A stretch of 64,000 nt of DNA from Ochotona curzoniae (Eukaryota; Chordata; Mammalia; Lagomorpha; Ochotonidae), in assembly GCF_017591425.1 (NCBI RefSeq), contig NW_024466599.1, positions 27,876,001 to 27,940,000 on the forward strand, written 5' to 3'. The notes beneath the pieces are model-generated. The model was not told where the DNA came from and made no database searches. It was given only the letters and a program-made list of their open reading frames with translations. Shown piece after piece: positions 43,210 to 53,719 of this stretch; the first letter of the stretch is position 1; each line of letters begins with the position of its first letter. The position numbers were made by a program, and so were the translations under genes.

Positions 43210-43505
43210 CAAGGCCAGCACAGTGGTATAGCAGGCTAATCATCAGCCTGGCATTTTATACAGTCACTGGAGTCCTAACTGCTCCACTTCTGATCCAGCT
43301 CCATGCGTATGACCTGGCCCAAAGCCTCCAACCCCCATGAGAGGCCTGGAGTAAGCTCCTGGCTCCCAGTTTCAGACTGGCCCAATTCTGGCCATTACAA
43401 CCCTTTGGAGAGTGATCTGGTAGTTGGAAAATCTCAAACTCGGACACTTCCTTTCTCTGTGTAATTCTTTACTTCCAAGTAAAATAAATACATCTTTTCT
43501 TTTCT
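43210..43505 (+). mobile_element. Old C-type SINE
   Basis: AAGGCCAGCACAGTGGTATAGCAGGC, GGAGTCCTAACTGCTCCACTTCTGATCCAGC, GAGGCCTGGAGTAAGCTCCTGGC and an AAAATAAATACATC tail. Slightly deleted in the middle. Confidence 0.88.
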
Positions 43506-43507
43506 TA

Positions 43508-43742
43508 AAAGAAGGAGACCTTCCATCCACTGGTTTATTTTCTAAATGCTCTAAATAGCCAGAGCTGGACCATACCAAAGCCAGGAGCCCAAAACTCCAT
43601 CTGACTCTCCCAAATGGGCAGCAGGGACCCAACTGCTTGAGCTATCCCTGCCCCTTCCCAGGGAGTACATTATCAAGAACTTTGAATTACAAGCAGACCC
43701 AGGACTCCAACCAAGCACTCTAATGTGGGTTAAATCTCTTAA
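43508..43742 (-). mobile_element. Old C-type SINE, opposite orientation
   Basis: AGACCTTCCATCCACTGGTTTATTTTC, GCCAGAGCTGGACC, CCATCTGACTCTCCCAAATGGG and GACCCAGGACTCCAACCAAGCACTC. It forms a tail-to-tail pair with the preceding SINE. Confidence 0.82.
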
Positions 43743-44110
43743 AAAAAGATTTTTTGAAACATATTGAATAGCATTGAAATCATAAAAAAATGAAATTTAT
43801 TCATCTAGCTATATTTATATACATATACTTATTTGCTTTTTATTTGAAACTAACTTAAATTTATAGAAACGTTGACAAACTAAGAGACATATTGTCACAT
43901 ATCCATAAGTTGTATCCCATATGTTGCCTTATCCAATTTCCCCAACCTTAATATCTATATAACTTTAGTACAATTTTCAAAACTAAGGAACTTAACACTG
44001 ATGCACTGTTGTTAACTAAGTTGCATTGCTGATTCAACTCTTACCAGATACATCTTAAAAAATATAGCTGTAGGATGTGCAAATGCAATAGGCATTTGCA
44101 GAATGGGCTG
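43743..44110 (-). mobile_element. L1ME-type 3' UTR fragment, ancient
   Basis: ACTTAAATTTATAGAAACGTTGACAAAC, CCAATTTCCCCAACCTTAATATC and TAGTACAATTTTCAAAACTAAGGAACTTAACACTGATGC match the reversed L1ME 3' UTR ('ttatagacttacagaaaagttgc ... gtacatttgtcaaaactaagaaattaacattggt'). The same type occurs at 56860-57480. The left boundary is approximate. Confidence 0.6.
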
Positions 44111-44539
44111 AATCATTGCTTTATTTTGTCAGCTGAGAACTAGAAATTTGGACAGTAATTGTGGATTGTTCTGCAAAAGAAAATAGAATCACTAACCTCA
44201 ATTAAAATCATCTCATGCATATCGATTGAACCAATTCCATAGTTCTAAGCTGGTCTACCATTACTGCCAAAAATGGAAGATTTCTTTTTCATATGGAAAG
44301 ATTAGTCACCCAATGACAGAACATACAGAAAAAAGATAATTGGACACGAATCCAAAATTTTGTGTATTTTTGACCCACTTACATTTCTCATCTGCTCTAT
44401 GGAGTATGAACTTCCATGGGTTAAGTCTACACATGATTTTAGATCTCCACAGTAGTAACTGTGCAGGTTTTTATTGTGCTGCTTATAATGTGTTAATGTT
44501 ATGATTTGTGTGGGTGCCTGCTTAACTATGAGTAACTCA
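44111..44539. other. Unassigned spacer
   Basis: No repeat or exon recognised. Confidence 0.4.
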
Positions 44540-44645
44540 CACATATGGCTCCATCTTATTGACTCTGGTATCCCAGCCCCGACACAGTGCCTTAGGCACC
44601 GCAAACATGAATACATGCGCACTGAATGAATGAATGAATTGAACG
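44540..44645 (+). mobile_element. L2/MIR-type 3' end trace
   Basis: GACTCTGGTATCCCAGCCCCGACACAGTGCCTTAGGCACCGC...CACTGAATGAATGAATGAATTG resembles the L2 3' terminus 'ccccagcgcctggcacagtgcctggcac...gaatgaatgaatg'. Confidence 0.45.
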
Positions 44646-45442
44646 CATGCTGGATGTGCATCAGCATTTCCAGCCCTACTTCTTCATGTTGGGAAAAGCC
44701 CATAACCTGGAATCGTTCCACCAAACAAGACAATGTTGTACGTGTGTATTAAAGGGGAAAAGCTTTCAAGGTCCTTGTGTTTGAGAAACAGATAGGCTTT
44801 GAATGACAGGTGTGACTTAAAAGCTGAATAAAGAATATCACTGAATAAAGAATCACACAGAAGTGTGAGGGCTGACTCACTGTATTCAGTAGACACATTG
44901 TGCTCCTCAGGTAATTTTTTTTTTTTATCAACCTCAGTGAAATCTACTTTCTTTCCAGGCTGGAGAGTTATTACTAGTTGTCATTATTATCCAAATGTAT
45001 ACAGTGCGTATTTTCAGCATTCTGTGTTTCTTTCTTCATGAGCTAGGCAGATGGTAGGTAATGAAATAATGTTTTATCTAGTCTCACATGTAGTTGGTAT
45101 TCAACAAATTTTCATGACTGATCATCACTGATATCAGTTGGAAATGGGCTGGGGTAAACTTGTGGGGAGAAACTCTCCCATAGTTTCTCAGGAAGGAGGA
45201 GGAAAAGTATGAAGTCTGTGGAGGTTGGGGAAGGAAGGAAGAAAACAATTCCTAATCTCCGTCCCGCTTCAGCTTTATTCAGGGTTGTATACACCTCAAG
45301 TCCCTTTGCCCTGTGAAGAAGTAGATTCTTTGAGGTTGGATTTTTCCCTTCCCTTCCCCTTGTCCTGACCTCCCCTTTCATCCCCTCTCCTCCCCACCTC
45401 TCTCTTTCCTTCCTTTGCTGTTTGTAAGATTTATTGTTATGC
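44646..45442. other. Unassigned non-coding DNA
   Basis: No repeat recognised. It contains a pyrimidine-rich tract at 45345-45420 whose purine-rich complement produces low-complexity open frames. Confidence 0.45.
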
Positions 45443-45755
45443 AACAAGTGCTGTAGCTCAGCACATAAAGCTACTACCTGTGACACCAATATTCACATGG
45501 GTGCAAGTTTGTCTCCCGGCTGCTCCACCTCTGACCCAGTTTTCTGCTAATGGCTTTTGAGAAGCAGCAGAAGATGGCCCAAGTGTTTGGGCCCCTGGAC
45601 TCCTGCAACCTACATGAGAGACCCAAATATAGCTCCTAGCCTCAGTATGACCCTGCCCTGACCATTGTGACCATCTTGGGAATAAACCAGAGCGTGGAAG
45701 CTTTCTTTCTCTGATTCTCTGCTTGTCTTTCTCTCTGTAACTCTGCCCTTCAACT
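45443..45755 (+). mobile_element. Old C-type SINE
   Basis: GCAACAAGTGCTGTAGCTCAGC, TCACATGGGTGCAAGTTTGTCTCCCGGCTGCTCC, GCTTTTGAGAAGCAGCAGAAGATGGCCC and CTCTGTAACTCTGCCCTTC. Old subfamily with the GTCTCCCGGCTGC variant of the B-box region. Confidence 0.87.
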
Positions 45756-46053
45756 TTTTTTAAACCTCATTTATATTTATGAGAAAGGCATAGTGACATA
45801 CAGAGGAGGAGGACGAGTGAAGAGAGATCTTTTTGTCCTCTGGCTCATGTCCTCAATTACTGCAGGGTTGGGCCAGGCTGAAGCCAGGAGTCAGGAGCTC
45901 CATGCTGTCAGGGGCTCAGTCATGTGGTGTGATCTTTAGCAGTGACCTTCACTGAATGCAGAGCCCCTGGGACTTGAACCAGTGCTCCAAAATGGAATGC
46001 TAGTGTCACAAGTGGTGGCTTAACTGTATGCACCACTACACCAGTAATGAAGT
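45756..46053 (-). mobile_element. Old C-type SINE, opposite orientation
   Basis: TATTTATGAGAAAGGCATAGTGACATAC, GAGAGATCTTTTTGTCCTCTGGCTC and GGGACTTGAACCAGTGCTCC...GTGGTGGCTTAACTG. It abuts the preceding SINE tail-to-tail. Confidence 0.83.
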
Positions 46054-46309
46054 TGCTGTTGAAAAAAATTTGAGGGGAATTACTTTTATGAGTTTAGTAA
46101 GCAGTTTCCAGCATTCCGCTTGTGCTGTTCATATCCCTTCATCCTAAAACTGGGGGGAAAAATTACCAACCAAGAAAAATTCATAGTCAGATGGATAATG
46201 AATAATTCCTATATACAGAGTATTGCAATTTGGGTAGGGCACTTAGGAAACAATTAACCCCAAAGATTCTTAGTGGCAAGGAATATAGAATTGAGAAAGG
46301 GTGCTAAAG

Positions 46310-46715
46310 CTTGGATATTAGTTAGGATGTTGAAAGTCTCCTAGAGTCTCTTTTATCAGTCTGAGTTGGGAGCAACCCAGAGGAGAAATTTGGGATGAGG
46401 TGGAACCTTAAAGGCAGAACCTAAAAGAGGTGGGGGCCAGTCGGTAGTCCTTAGGTCAAAGTGTGTCCTCGTGTCCTCAGAAGGAAGTTCTCAGGATAGG
46501 ATTGTGATAAAAGCCTACATTTTGGCCCAGTCACTATCTTGGGTTCCTAAATTGCCATGTATTCTTTTCTTCCATGTGCTATTGCTGTTGGGAACCCTCA
46601 TCAGAGACTAAATCAACAGGGCCTCCAAAACTATGAGCAAAAGAAAGCTTTTCTTTCCTTAAATTTATTTCCCTCAGGTATTTTCATGTAGCAGTAAAAG
46701 CTAACAATAAAAATG
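46310..46715 (+). mobile_element. MaLR-type LTR
   Basis: GAGGTGGAACCTTAAAGG, CAGAGACTAAATCAACAGGGCCTCCAAAACTATGAGC, CTTTTCTTTCCTTAAATTTATTTCCCTCAGGTATTTTCATGTAGCAG and CTAACAATA. Forward MST/MLT-type LTR ('gtgagccaaataaacctcttttctttataaattacccagtctcaggtattccttatagcaac'). Spacers on either side (46054-46309 and 46716-47595) hold nothing recognised. Confidence 0.65.
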
Positions 46716-47595
46716 GGGGAGAAGGACACTTTACAAAGTGTTGTATTTCTTGGGACTCTCTAAGAAATACAACTCCTGTGGTGGCTTGCACTAGTCCCGC
46801 CAATTGGGAAGTGAAATGTGTTTTGAAGGTGGGAATTTAAAACTGGTATTACTAGCCCCCCAAAAAATAATGAGGTATTGGGTCCTGCGTAAGTATTCAG
46901 CAATTCCATTCCAGAAGATGACATTTCTCTATCTTAGTTTTTCTGGGGCAATGACCACAAATATTTGTCTGGAACACAACTTAGGAAAAAGGAAAATTGA
47001 GAAGATAAAAATGCAAACTGTTCTGGCAGTTTGTTGAGTGGGGAAGCGCAGGAAAATGTCCAGCCATCTAGAAAACACCTATTTTGTCCTAGCACTGGCA
47101 GTCCAGGTTAGCCTGGGTCCAAAGTGAAGGCCACTGAAGAGGTGAAATAACCAGCCTGGAGCTCTCATCACAATGGCAAGGCAAATTCTGGCTTCCTGGA
47201 TAGAGGCTAATATTCAACCACCATCGAATGTGATGGGAATTGAGTGAGGCACTGTCTGTCAGAGCCACCTACACAGAATCTCAAAATTAGCAGATGCCCA
47301 GAGCACCAAGAAATGCAGCTCAGATTCTTCATTTGTAAAATAGATCAGTGCTGGGAAATAATTTTGTGGTCAGAATAAGGAAACTCAGGCTGTATCATAT
47401 CCTTAGAAAAAAGTTTAAATATAGAAGAGATCCATGAGAACTCACACCCAAAGGATCTGCTGTAATTTTTATTTCAGACAAAATCTAATCTCAGAGATAC
47501 TTGAGATAGGATAACTTCACTTGCATTTCACCAACTTCTCAAAAATATGTCACTTGAAGTCTTAAAAACAGAGAGCAACATAGAGTTAGATATTT
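46716..47595. other. Unassigned non-coding DNA
   Basis: No repeat or exon recognised in about 0.9 kb. Confidence 0.45.
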
Positions 47596-47778
47596 TTAAA
47601 AAGGTGTATTTATTTATTTAAGAGGCAGAGTGACAGAGAGATTTTCCTGGTCATCTTCTGCTGCCTTCCCAGGTTCATTAGCAGGAAGCTGAATTGGATT
47701 TGGAGCAGTTGGTAGCTTACTGTTACTGGCTACTAATACTGAAAGTGGCAACTTAATGCGCTGTGCCACATTGCCCTT
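47596..47778 (-). mobile_element. Old C-type SINE, internally deleted
   Basis: GTGTATTTATTTATTTAAGAGGCAGAGTGACAGAGAG, then CATCTTCTGCTGCCTTCCCAGGTTCATTAGCAGGAAGCTG, ending in GCGCTGTGCCACATTGCCC. The middle third is missing. Confidence 0.8.
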
Positions 47779-47799
47779 CTCCCCCTTGAATTTGAGCAG

Positions 47800-47961
47800 A
47801 AGAGAGAAGGAAAGAGAGAAAAAGAGGGTGCAGAGAAAAGAGGAAGGGAGGAGGAGGAAGAAGATGAAAGGAGAGGGAGGAGGACAGGAGAGGAAAAGGA
47901 GAAGGATGGGTGGGGGGAAGAAGAAAAAGGAAGGAGAAAGAGCAAGGGAGGAAATGAGAAG

Positions 47962-48033
<72 letters not shown>
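47800..48033. repeat. Purine-rich tract with (AC)16(AG)n
   Basis: The plus strand is almost pure purine from about 47798 to 47962 (GGA, GAA and GAG words), then (AC)16 at 47963-47994, then (AG)n at 47995-48033. The tract sits where a C-type SINE has its short GA-rich segment, so it probably grew by expansion inside that SINE. Long Lys/Arg/Glu-rich and Ser/Leu/Phe-rich frames here are low-complexity artefacts. Confidence 0.9.
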
Positions 48034-48036
<3 letters not shown>

Positions 48037-48258
48037 TGTCAGCTCCCAGCTGCTGGTTCACATCCCAGATGCTCACGATGTCTGAACACTAGACCAGGAC
48101 TTAAACCAAGAGCCAGGAACCCAATTCAGATCTTACACATAGGTGCAGGATCCCCATTACTTGAGCAAACACTGATGCCCCACAGGGTCTGCATCAGCCC
48201 AAGCTGGGTAAGATGTGGATGTCTAAACTGGTGTCTAAACCAGGCCAAATGCCCATCT
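48034..48258 (-). mobile_element. Old C-type SINE, head part
   Basis: CAGCTCCCAGCTGCTGGTTCACATCCC, ACCAAGAGCCAGGAACCC, CACATAGGTGCAGGATCCCC and CTAAACCAGGCCAAATGCCC. It is the head portion of the SINE whose GA segment expanded into the tract on its left. Confidence 0.75.
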
Positions 48259-48447
48259 CTGTAAGAGTCTTTGACCTCTAATTCACACTATAATAGCAAT
48301 TTTATGTCAACAAAGTTTTTACTGTCTGTATCCACCCTGTAACCAGGCAGTTCTACCTGCCTCATGTCTATGGTCACATGACCTCCAATCAAGTCAGATT
48401 TTATCTTTATATAAAAACCTAAATGAACACCTTTACAGTTATTCTTT

Positions 48448-48776
48448 TTTTTTTTTTAAGATTTGTTTTATTTTTTTATTGGAAAGGCGGATATACAGAG
48501 AGGAGAGACAGAGAGGAAGATCTTCCATCCGATGATTCACTCCCCAAGTGAGCCGCAACGGTCGATGCTATGCTGGTCTGAAGCCAGGAGCCTCTTCCGT
48601 GTTTCCCCCGTGTGGGTGCAGGGTCCCAAAGCTTTGGGCCATCCTTGACTGCTTTCCCAGGCCACAGGCAGGGAGCTGGATGGGAAGAGGGGCCGCCGGG
48701 ATTAGAACCGACGCCCATATGGGATCCCGGGCGTGCAAGGCAAGGACCTTAACCACTGTGCCACCGCGCCGGGCCC
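48448..48776 (-). mobile_element. C-type SINE, youngest subfamily
   Basis: Near-consensus reverse copy with ATTGGAAAGGCGGATATACAGAGAGGAGAG, GGGATTAGAACCGACGCCC, CCCGGGCGTGCAAGG and CACCGCGCCGGGCCC. A perfect 14-bp duplication TACAGTTATTCTTT (48434-48447 and 48777-48790) flanks it. It has the same diagnostic bases as the copies at 13071 and 62857. Confidence 0.95.
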
Positions 48777-48790
48777 TACAGTTATTCTTT

Positions 48791-50374
48791 ATAAGTCATA
48801 TTTTGTTTTGATTCTTTCCCCTGTTTTATTGAATACATTCTGGATCCAGATTATGGCATTTAATATGATAGTCTTCCAGCTTGGAAATCTATGTGAATCT
48901 AACAGGATTTTGTCAACCTTTATCCTTGGTGTTGATAAAATCTTGAGCAAGGAAGACCTCCATAAGGCACTGTTAGGCACCATCATCCAGGGTTCCATAA
49001 CTGTACTTACTAGGTTGCTCAATAAAACACAAATCCATATTTCAGTGTTACAATTTCTTTTCCACCTTGTCTATAATGATTTCATGGCTTTATCAAATAT
49101 ATTCTTAAAATTTGGGTAAGTTGTACCTATGAAATTTCTTAACTTTCTTGGTTTATTAACTGTAAAAAAAAAAAGAGTATTATTTGTCATGATCTTTTTT
49201 TTTCTCAGTGACTCCAAGTGATCACCTTTTAATCTTTAAGTGTCCGTAAGTCAGCATCTAAATACTTTATCCTACATATTTTCTGAAAAACATGCCCAGA
49301 GGTTGCTTCAGACTTTCGTCACAGGGGAAGTAGCTGTGTATAGGCACTCTGGCTCAGGGTATATGTGATGGAGCTGAAGCAGTGATCCCATGGGTATGTG
49401 TTATCTTAGTCTTTCTCCTTCAGCAGATAAACTTCCTGTCATCGTACAGGAAGCTGGAAAGCTGCAGCCTAATCATACAGCACTGACAGGAAGATTGTTG
49501 TTTAGATTGTTCTTCCGGATTTCCCAACTGAATAATGTTGGTGAGGAATGATGACTTATTTTATTTATGACTCTGGATCAACTCCAAGGCTACTTGGCTT
49601 TACATTATGGAGCAGATATCCTGCTTCAGTGTTTCATATAAATTATTTCCTTTGTAAGTCAAATTTGCCTCAAATGTACAACTCTGAGAGTTTGCTTTGT
49701 AAGGCCATCTTATACAGTGGCATTTTATAAAGTTAGAATTCTTCAGTGATTTATATATTTGGTTTGTATTTTTAAAGATAAGTGTTGATTAAATCGGGGC
49801 AAAAATTGAGTCTTTTTATTTCTTTACTTCTAGAAAAGGTGCCCTAACCTTATCTTTTGTGACTGTCACCCTGAGCAGATAGGACTGGGAGGTCTTGGGA
49901 CAACTAGGCAGCCAGTTCTTGAATATGAACTTGAGCATGCAGTCTAGCTATATTCTCTTCTCAACAGTTCTCTGATACACTCTTGCCTATGAAGGTGTGC
50001 TTCTTTTGATTGCTCTGCTTGGTTTTTTTTTCTCATCTTCAACCATCTAAATCAATTATTCAGTTTTAGTGTATGTGCTGCCTAAGTGAGCACTAAATCA
50101 ATTATTCAAATAGGATTCTATTTGCTGTCCCTCAGTTGTAGGGGCAAGACTAGTGGCTCACTGGTGAGGCTTCAGTCACATGTATGTGTTACTTGGCTGG
50201 GATCTCTGGGAAAGTCAGAACTCCAGCTTGTTAAGCTTTGCATCTCCATGGGCCAGCCAGAGCCTCCTGTGAAATAGGTGTTCATGATACTTTCATTGGC
50301 CCAGTGGCAACTCCCAAACATGGACATGAGTCAATTGCAAGTGACACAACGGACTTACCCTATGTCCACCATGC
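48791..50374. other. Unassigned non-coding DNA
   Basis: About 1.6 kb with no repeat or exon recognised. A frame of about 128 codons overlapping the SINE edge at 48733-49119 has no domain. Confidence 0.45.
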
Positions 50375-50700
50375 CTTAGTCTTTTTGGGCTGGTCTAGCA
50401 AAGTATTATAGACTGGAGAGCTTAAACACAACAGAAATGTGCTTCTTACGCTTCTGCAGCCTGAGAAGCCCAAGATCAAAGCAGTGAAACATCTGGTGAG
50501 AATAGACTTTTTGCATCATAAATGGCACCTGCTTGGCAAATCTCTGGAAGTTCCTTTGTAAGGGCACTAATGTCATTCATGCACCTTCTGTCCTCATTAT
50601 TTAACTACTCCAAAGGTCCCACCTCCTAATGCTATCCCATTGGTGACTTAGTTTCCACATGTGAATTTTGAGAGGACACACTCATTTAGACCCTAACAGC
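50375..50700 (-). mobile_element. MaLR-type LTR
   Basis: CTGGTCTAGCAAAGTATTATAGACTGG, CTTAAACACAACAGAAATGTGC, CTGAGAAGCCCAAGATCAAAGC, CCAAAGGTCCCACCTCCTAATGC and GGTGACTTAGTTTCCACATGTGAATTTTGAGAGGACACACTC. This is a reversed MLT1/MST-type LTR in the expected order. Confidence 0.75.
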
Positions 50701-50817
50701 CTTGCTTCTGGTTCCTGAGATTGCCCTCTTCCCTGACTTCTAAAACATTCTTTGACTCTAAGGCTCATGAAGCCTTAACCAGCATTTGCTTCCTTTGCTC
50801 TCTGTGTTCATGATGTC

Positions 50818-51250
50818 TATTTTTTATTATACATTAACCCTCCATTTACTTATGATTTTCATTCCATGCTTTTAGTTACCATCAACTGTCATGCAAAAAT
50901 ATTAAATGGAAAATTCCAGAAACAATTCATACATTTTAAAATTGTGTGGCACTTAGTGTGGCGTGCTGAAATATCGTGTATTCTACCTGGTCCTTAGATC
51001 ATCCCTTTTTACTCTATGAACACTACCCACCTGTTGGTCTCTTGGTGGCTGTCTCAGTCTTCACAGCAACTGCTGCCATAGTACAATGACTACATTCAAG
51101 TTACACTGACTTTACTTAATACTAGCCCCAAAGCTCAGGAGCAATGATGCTAGCCATTTTGATATGAGAAGTCATGAAGTTCTTCAAATAAAAAATTAAA
51201 TGATTTCCACTTACGGAAAAAACACATTAAGATTTCTAAGATTTACTCCA
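50818..51250 (+). mobile_element. Tigger-type DNA transposon, left part
   Basis: AACCCTCCATTTACTTATG, CATGCAAAAATATTAAATGGAAAATTCCAGAAACAATTCATAC, CTGGTCCTTAGATCATCCC, CTACCCACCTGTTGGTCTC and CTTAATACTAGCCCCAAAGCTCAGGAGCAATGATGC match the left end and the first transposase codons of a Tigger element as remembered. The transposase start is mutated and stops follow, so it is inactive. A SINE interrupts it. Confidence 0.75.
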
Positions 51251-51267
51251 AGAAGGAATTTTCTTTT

Positions 51268-51595
51268 TCTTTTAAATCTTTATTATTTTCATTTTTATTT
51301 GAAAGGTAGAGAAGCAGAGAGGTGAGATCTTCCATATACTCATTCATTCCCCAAATACCCAGGACAGCCAGAGCTGGGCCTGGCCTAAACCTGGAGCCTA
51401 CAACTTAATCTGAGTTCCCCACATGGCTATTAGGAAGCCAGATGCTTGGGCCGCCACCTGCTACCTCCGAGTATGAGCACTAACAGGAAGCTAGGTCGGG
51501 AACAGAGGAGCCAGGTCTTGAATAAGCCAATTAGATAAGGAATGTGAGCGTCCCACATGTCTCGAATGCTGAACCAAGTGCTTGCCACAGAAACC
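51268..51595 (-). mobile_element. Old C-type SINE inside Tigger
   Basis: ATTTGAAAGGTAGAGAAGCAGAGAGG, GCCAGAGCTGGGCCTGGCC, AGTTCCCCACATGGC, GGGAACAGAGGAGCCAGGTCTTG and GTGAGCGTCCCACATGTC. The Tigger sequence resumes on its right. Confidence 0.88.
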
Positions 51596-51599
51596 ATCT

Positions 51600-51832
51600 T
51601 CATGAAATTACTAAGAAGAAAAGAGTGATACTAATTTTGCTGTCATAAACTGCAAAAATTACAGCCTCATTTTATCAAAAGCACTTATTTAAAAACTGAG
51701 TGCATTAAACTTGTATGTGTATGTCCTGAAACTATGCATAGAACTGAACCGAGCCATAGTTTTAGGCATCCACTAGGGGTCTCGGAACCTCTTCCCCTGG
51801 ATAAAAGGGGACTACTGTATGTGCATAGTCTG
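51600..51832 (+). mobile_element. Tigger-type DNA transposon, right end
   Basis: GCTGTCATAAACTGCAAAAATTACAGCC, TAGTTTTAGGCATCCACTAGGGGTCTCGGAACC and ATAAAAGGGGACTACTGTATG match the Tigger right terminus ('tatccgcggggggtcttggaacc...gataaggggggactactgtat'). Confidence 0.75.
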
Positions 51833-52129
51833 CCTTCTCTGTTTTATTGTCTCCAGATCAGGTGTGAGACCTTAACTCTAATTTCAATCCTTAATGGTAA
51901 CTGTAATTGTAATTTCTAATTTTAGTCCGTAACTAATCCAGACATTGATCCTGACCCTAACTCTGAAATTTCAGAGTTAAGCAACAATTCCTACTCACAT
52001 TCCTTTCCTAAATGTTTGCTTTTCTTTATGAATAGTACTATGATCTTGACATAATTAAGGTAATCAGTAACTTAAAGAGCCTTGTGTTTTATTTATGTTT
52101 GTATTTTTTTCAATGAAAATTAGTGTATT
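51833..52129. other. Unassigned spacer
   Basis: AT-rich, with CTAAC/CTGTAA-like words between 51860 and 51960 but no true tandem repeat. No exon. Confidence 0.4.
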
Positions 52130-52415
52130 GTTTAGGTATTTATTGTGTTTATTTGAAAGACAGACATATCTCTATCTGCTGGTTTATACCCCAGATGTGT
52201 ACAGTGGCTGTGGCTGTCCCAGGCTGGACCAGGAGCCAGGAACTCTATTCATATTTCCTACATGATGGCAGGGAGCCAGCTACTAAGCCATAACAGATAT
52301 ACACCTGCACAAGGTTAGAATGGGAGTGGAACAAGGACTGAAAGTCAAGTGTGCTAATCGGGGTTGCTGTGTCCCAGAAAGTGTTTTAACCACTTGCCCA
52401 AATATCCCCTGAGAG
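52130..52415 (-). mobile_element. Old C-type SINE
   Basis: TATTGTGTTTATTTGAAAGACAGAC, CTATCTGCTGGTTTATACCCC, GACCAGGAGCCAGGAACTC and GTGTTTTAACCACTTGCCCAAATATCCCC. Strongly diverged. Confidence 0.78.
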
Positions 52416-52622
52416 TTATAGTTTAGAATAGCATACCCTGGCACTGAAAGAGTCAGAAGTTCACAGTGCCACAGTAACAATTCTGGCACATAGTCTGTAA
52501 CTCAATATCTTATTGTTGTGGCAATCTATAGAAGATTTATACTAGCCTTACCAACTAGTTACCAAAGACTAAAATCTCACCATTCACTAAGAAAGCACTT
52601 TTACTTTAAAGCTTGTCCTCTT

Positions 52623-52944
52623 GGTCCGGTGCGGTAGCCTAGTGGCTAAAGTCCTTGCTTTGCACGTGTCTGGATCCCATATGGGTGCTGGTTCTAATCC
52701 CAGCAGCTCTACTTCCCTTCCAGCTCCCTGCTTGTGGCCTTGGAAAGCAGTCAAGGATGGCCCAAAGCCTTGGGACCCTGCACTCGTATGGGAGACCCCA
52801 GAGGAAGTTCCTGGCTCCTTGTTTCAGCTCTGGCCTTTACAGCCACTTGGGGAGTGAATCACTGAATGAAAGATCTTCCTCTCTGTCTCTCCTCCTCTCT
52901 GTATATCTGACTTTCCTATAAAAAAATAAATAAATCTTAAAAAA
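52623..52944 (+). mobile_element. C-type SINE, full length
   Basis: GGTCCGGTGCGGTAGCCTAGTGGC, GCTGGTTCTAATCCCAGC, CTTGTGGCCTTGGAAAGCAGTC and a GACTTTCCTATAAAAAAATAAATAAATC tail. A perfect 15-bp duplication AAAGCTTGTCCTCTT (52608-52622 and 52945-52959) flanks it, beginning at TT/AAAG. Confidence 0.95.
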
Positions 52945-52959
52945 AAAGCTTGTCCTCTT

Positions 52960-53460
52960 TCTAAAAGGTTTCATTCTGTCATCACCTTTATTTCATAGGA
53001 TAATTCTATGGAAAACTTATCCATAAAGTAAACCTATTTATGTAACCAACACCACTTAATATCTCACTCTGAGAGATATTAAGCCCCTGAAATACATTAG
53101 ACACTAAGAAAGGGAGATAAGAAATTCCATTTTGAGGATTTCACAAATAAAAATTTGGTGACTTTTTTTTCTAGGAAATCAGTCCCCTATTTCTTGCCCT
53201 ACCCTAATGCTTACCCTTCTTGAAATAACCATCTCTCTTATTGGACAGAATTCCATGGAACTGATGAAACATTTTGAAAGAGTCTGGAAGAATTCAGATG
53301 CTTTTATTATAATCAACTCCTGAGAGTACAGAACCTGCAGCTGGGTCAGAATGTTGCAGAGTGTCCCTTTGAGGAAGTGCTGCTGCCCCCAGCTCCATTG
53401 CAGTGCTGGCCGGCCTTGCACCCAGCCACAGGCTGCCTTTTGAGTTTAAGCTGGAGTCTT
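52960..53460. other. Unassigned DNA with a perfect hairpin
   Basis: No interspersed repeat recognised. It contains an 11-bp perfect inverted repeat, CTTAATATCTC/GAGATATTAAG, with a 7-base loop (53055-53083). Confidence 0.5.
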
Positions 53461-53556
53461 CAAAACAATTTATGAAAAGTGTGTATGATGAATTAGTGCA
53501 TGGATTTCATTTTTTCCAAAATAAAAATAAACTTATCTTTTTATCTCGTTTCCAAA
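53461..53556. mobile_element. MITE-like repeat fragment, copy 4
   Basis: AACAATTTATGAAAAGTGTGTATGATGAATTAGTGCATGG and CAAAATAAAAATAAACTTATCTTTTTATC match the core of the palindromic family seen at 15.3 and 62.3 kb. Confidence 0.5.
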
Positions 53557-53719
53557 AATAATTTTTTTTTTGAAGTAAGTGTGAGAGACCTGCTGGTTCA
53601 CTTCTCAAACATCTACAATATCTGGGGTTGAGCTAGCTTGAAGCTAGGAGCCTAAAACTCAATCTGTGTCTTACACATGGGTGACAGGGACCCAAATCAT
53701 TGACCCATCACTTGGTGTC
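53557..53719 (-). mobile_element. Old C-type SINE, tail part (interrupted)
   Basis: T-rich tail, GAGAGACCTGCTGGTTCACTTCTC, GTCTTACACATGGGTGACAGGGACCC. A plus-strand SINE interrupts it. Its head remnant appears at 54090-54165. Confidence 0.7.

Noticed and set aside
47756..48085. Lys/Arg/Glu-rich plus-strand frame and Ser/Leu/Phe-rich minus-strand frames
   Set aside because: Translations of a purine-rich tract and AC/AG microsatellite inside a SINE. Low-complexity artefacts.
51850..51970. CTAAC/CCCTAA-like words suggesting an interstitial telomere
   Set aside because: Words are irregularly spaced and not tandem. No run of TTAGGG or CCCTAA units.
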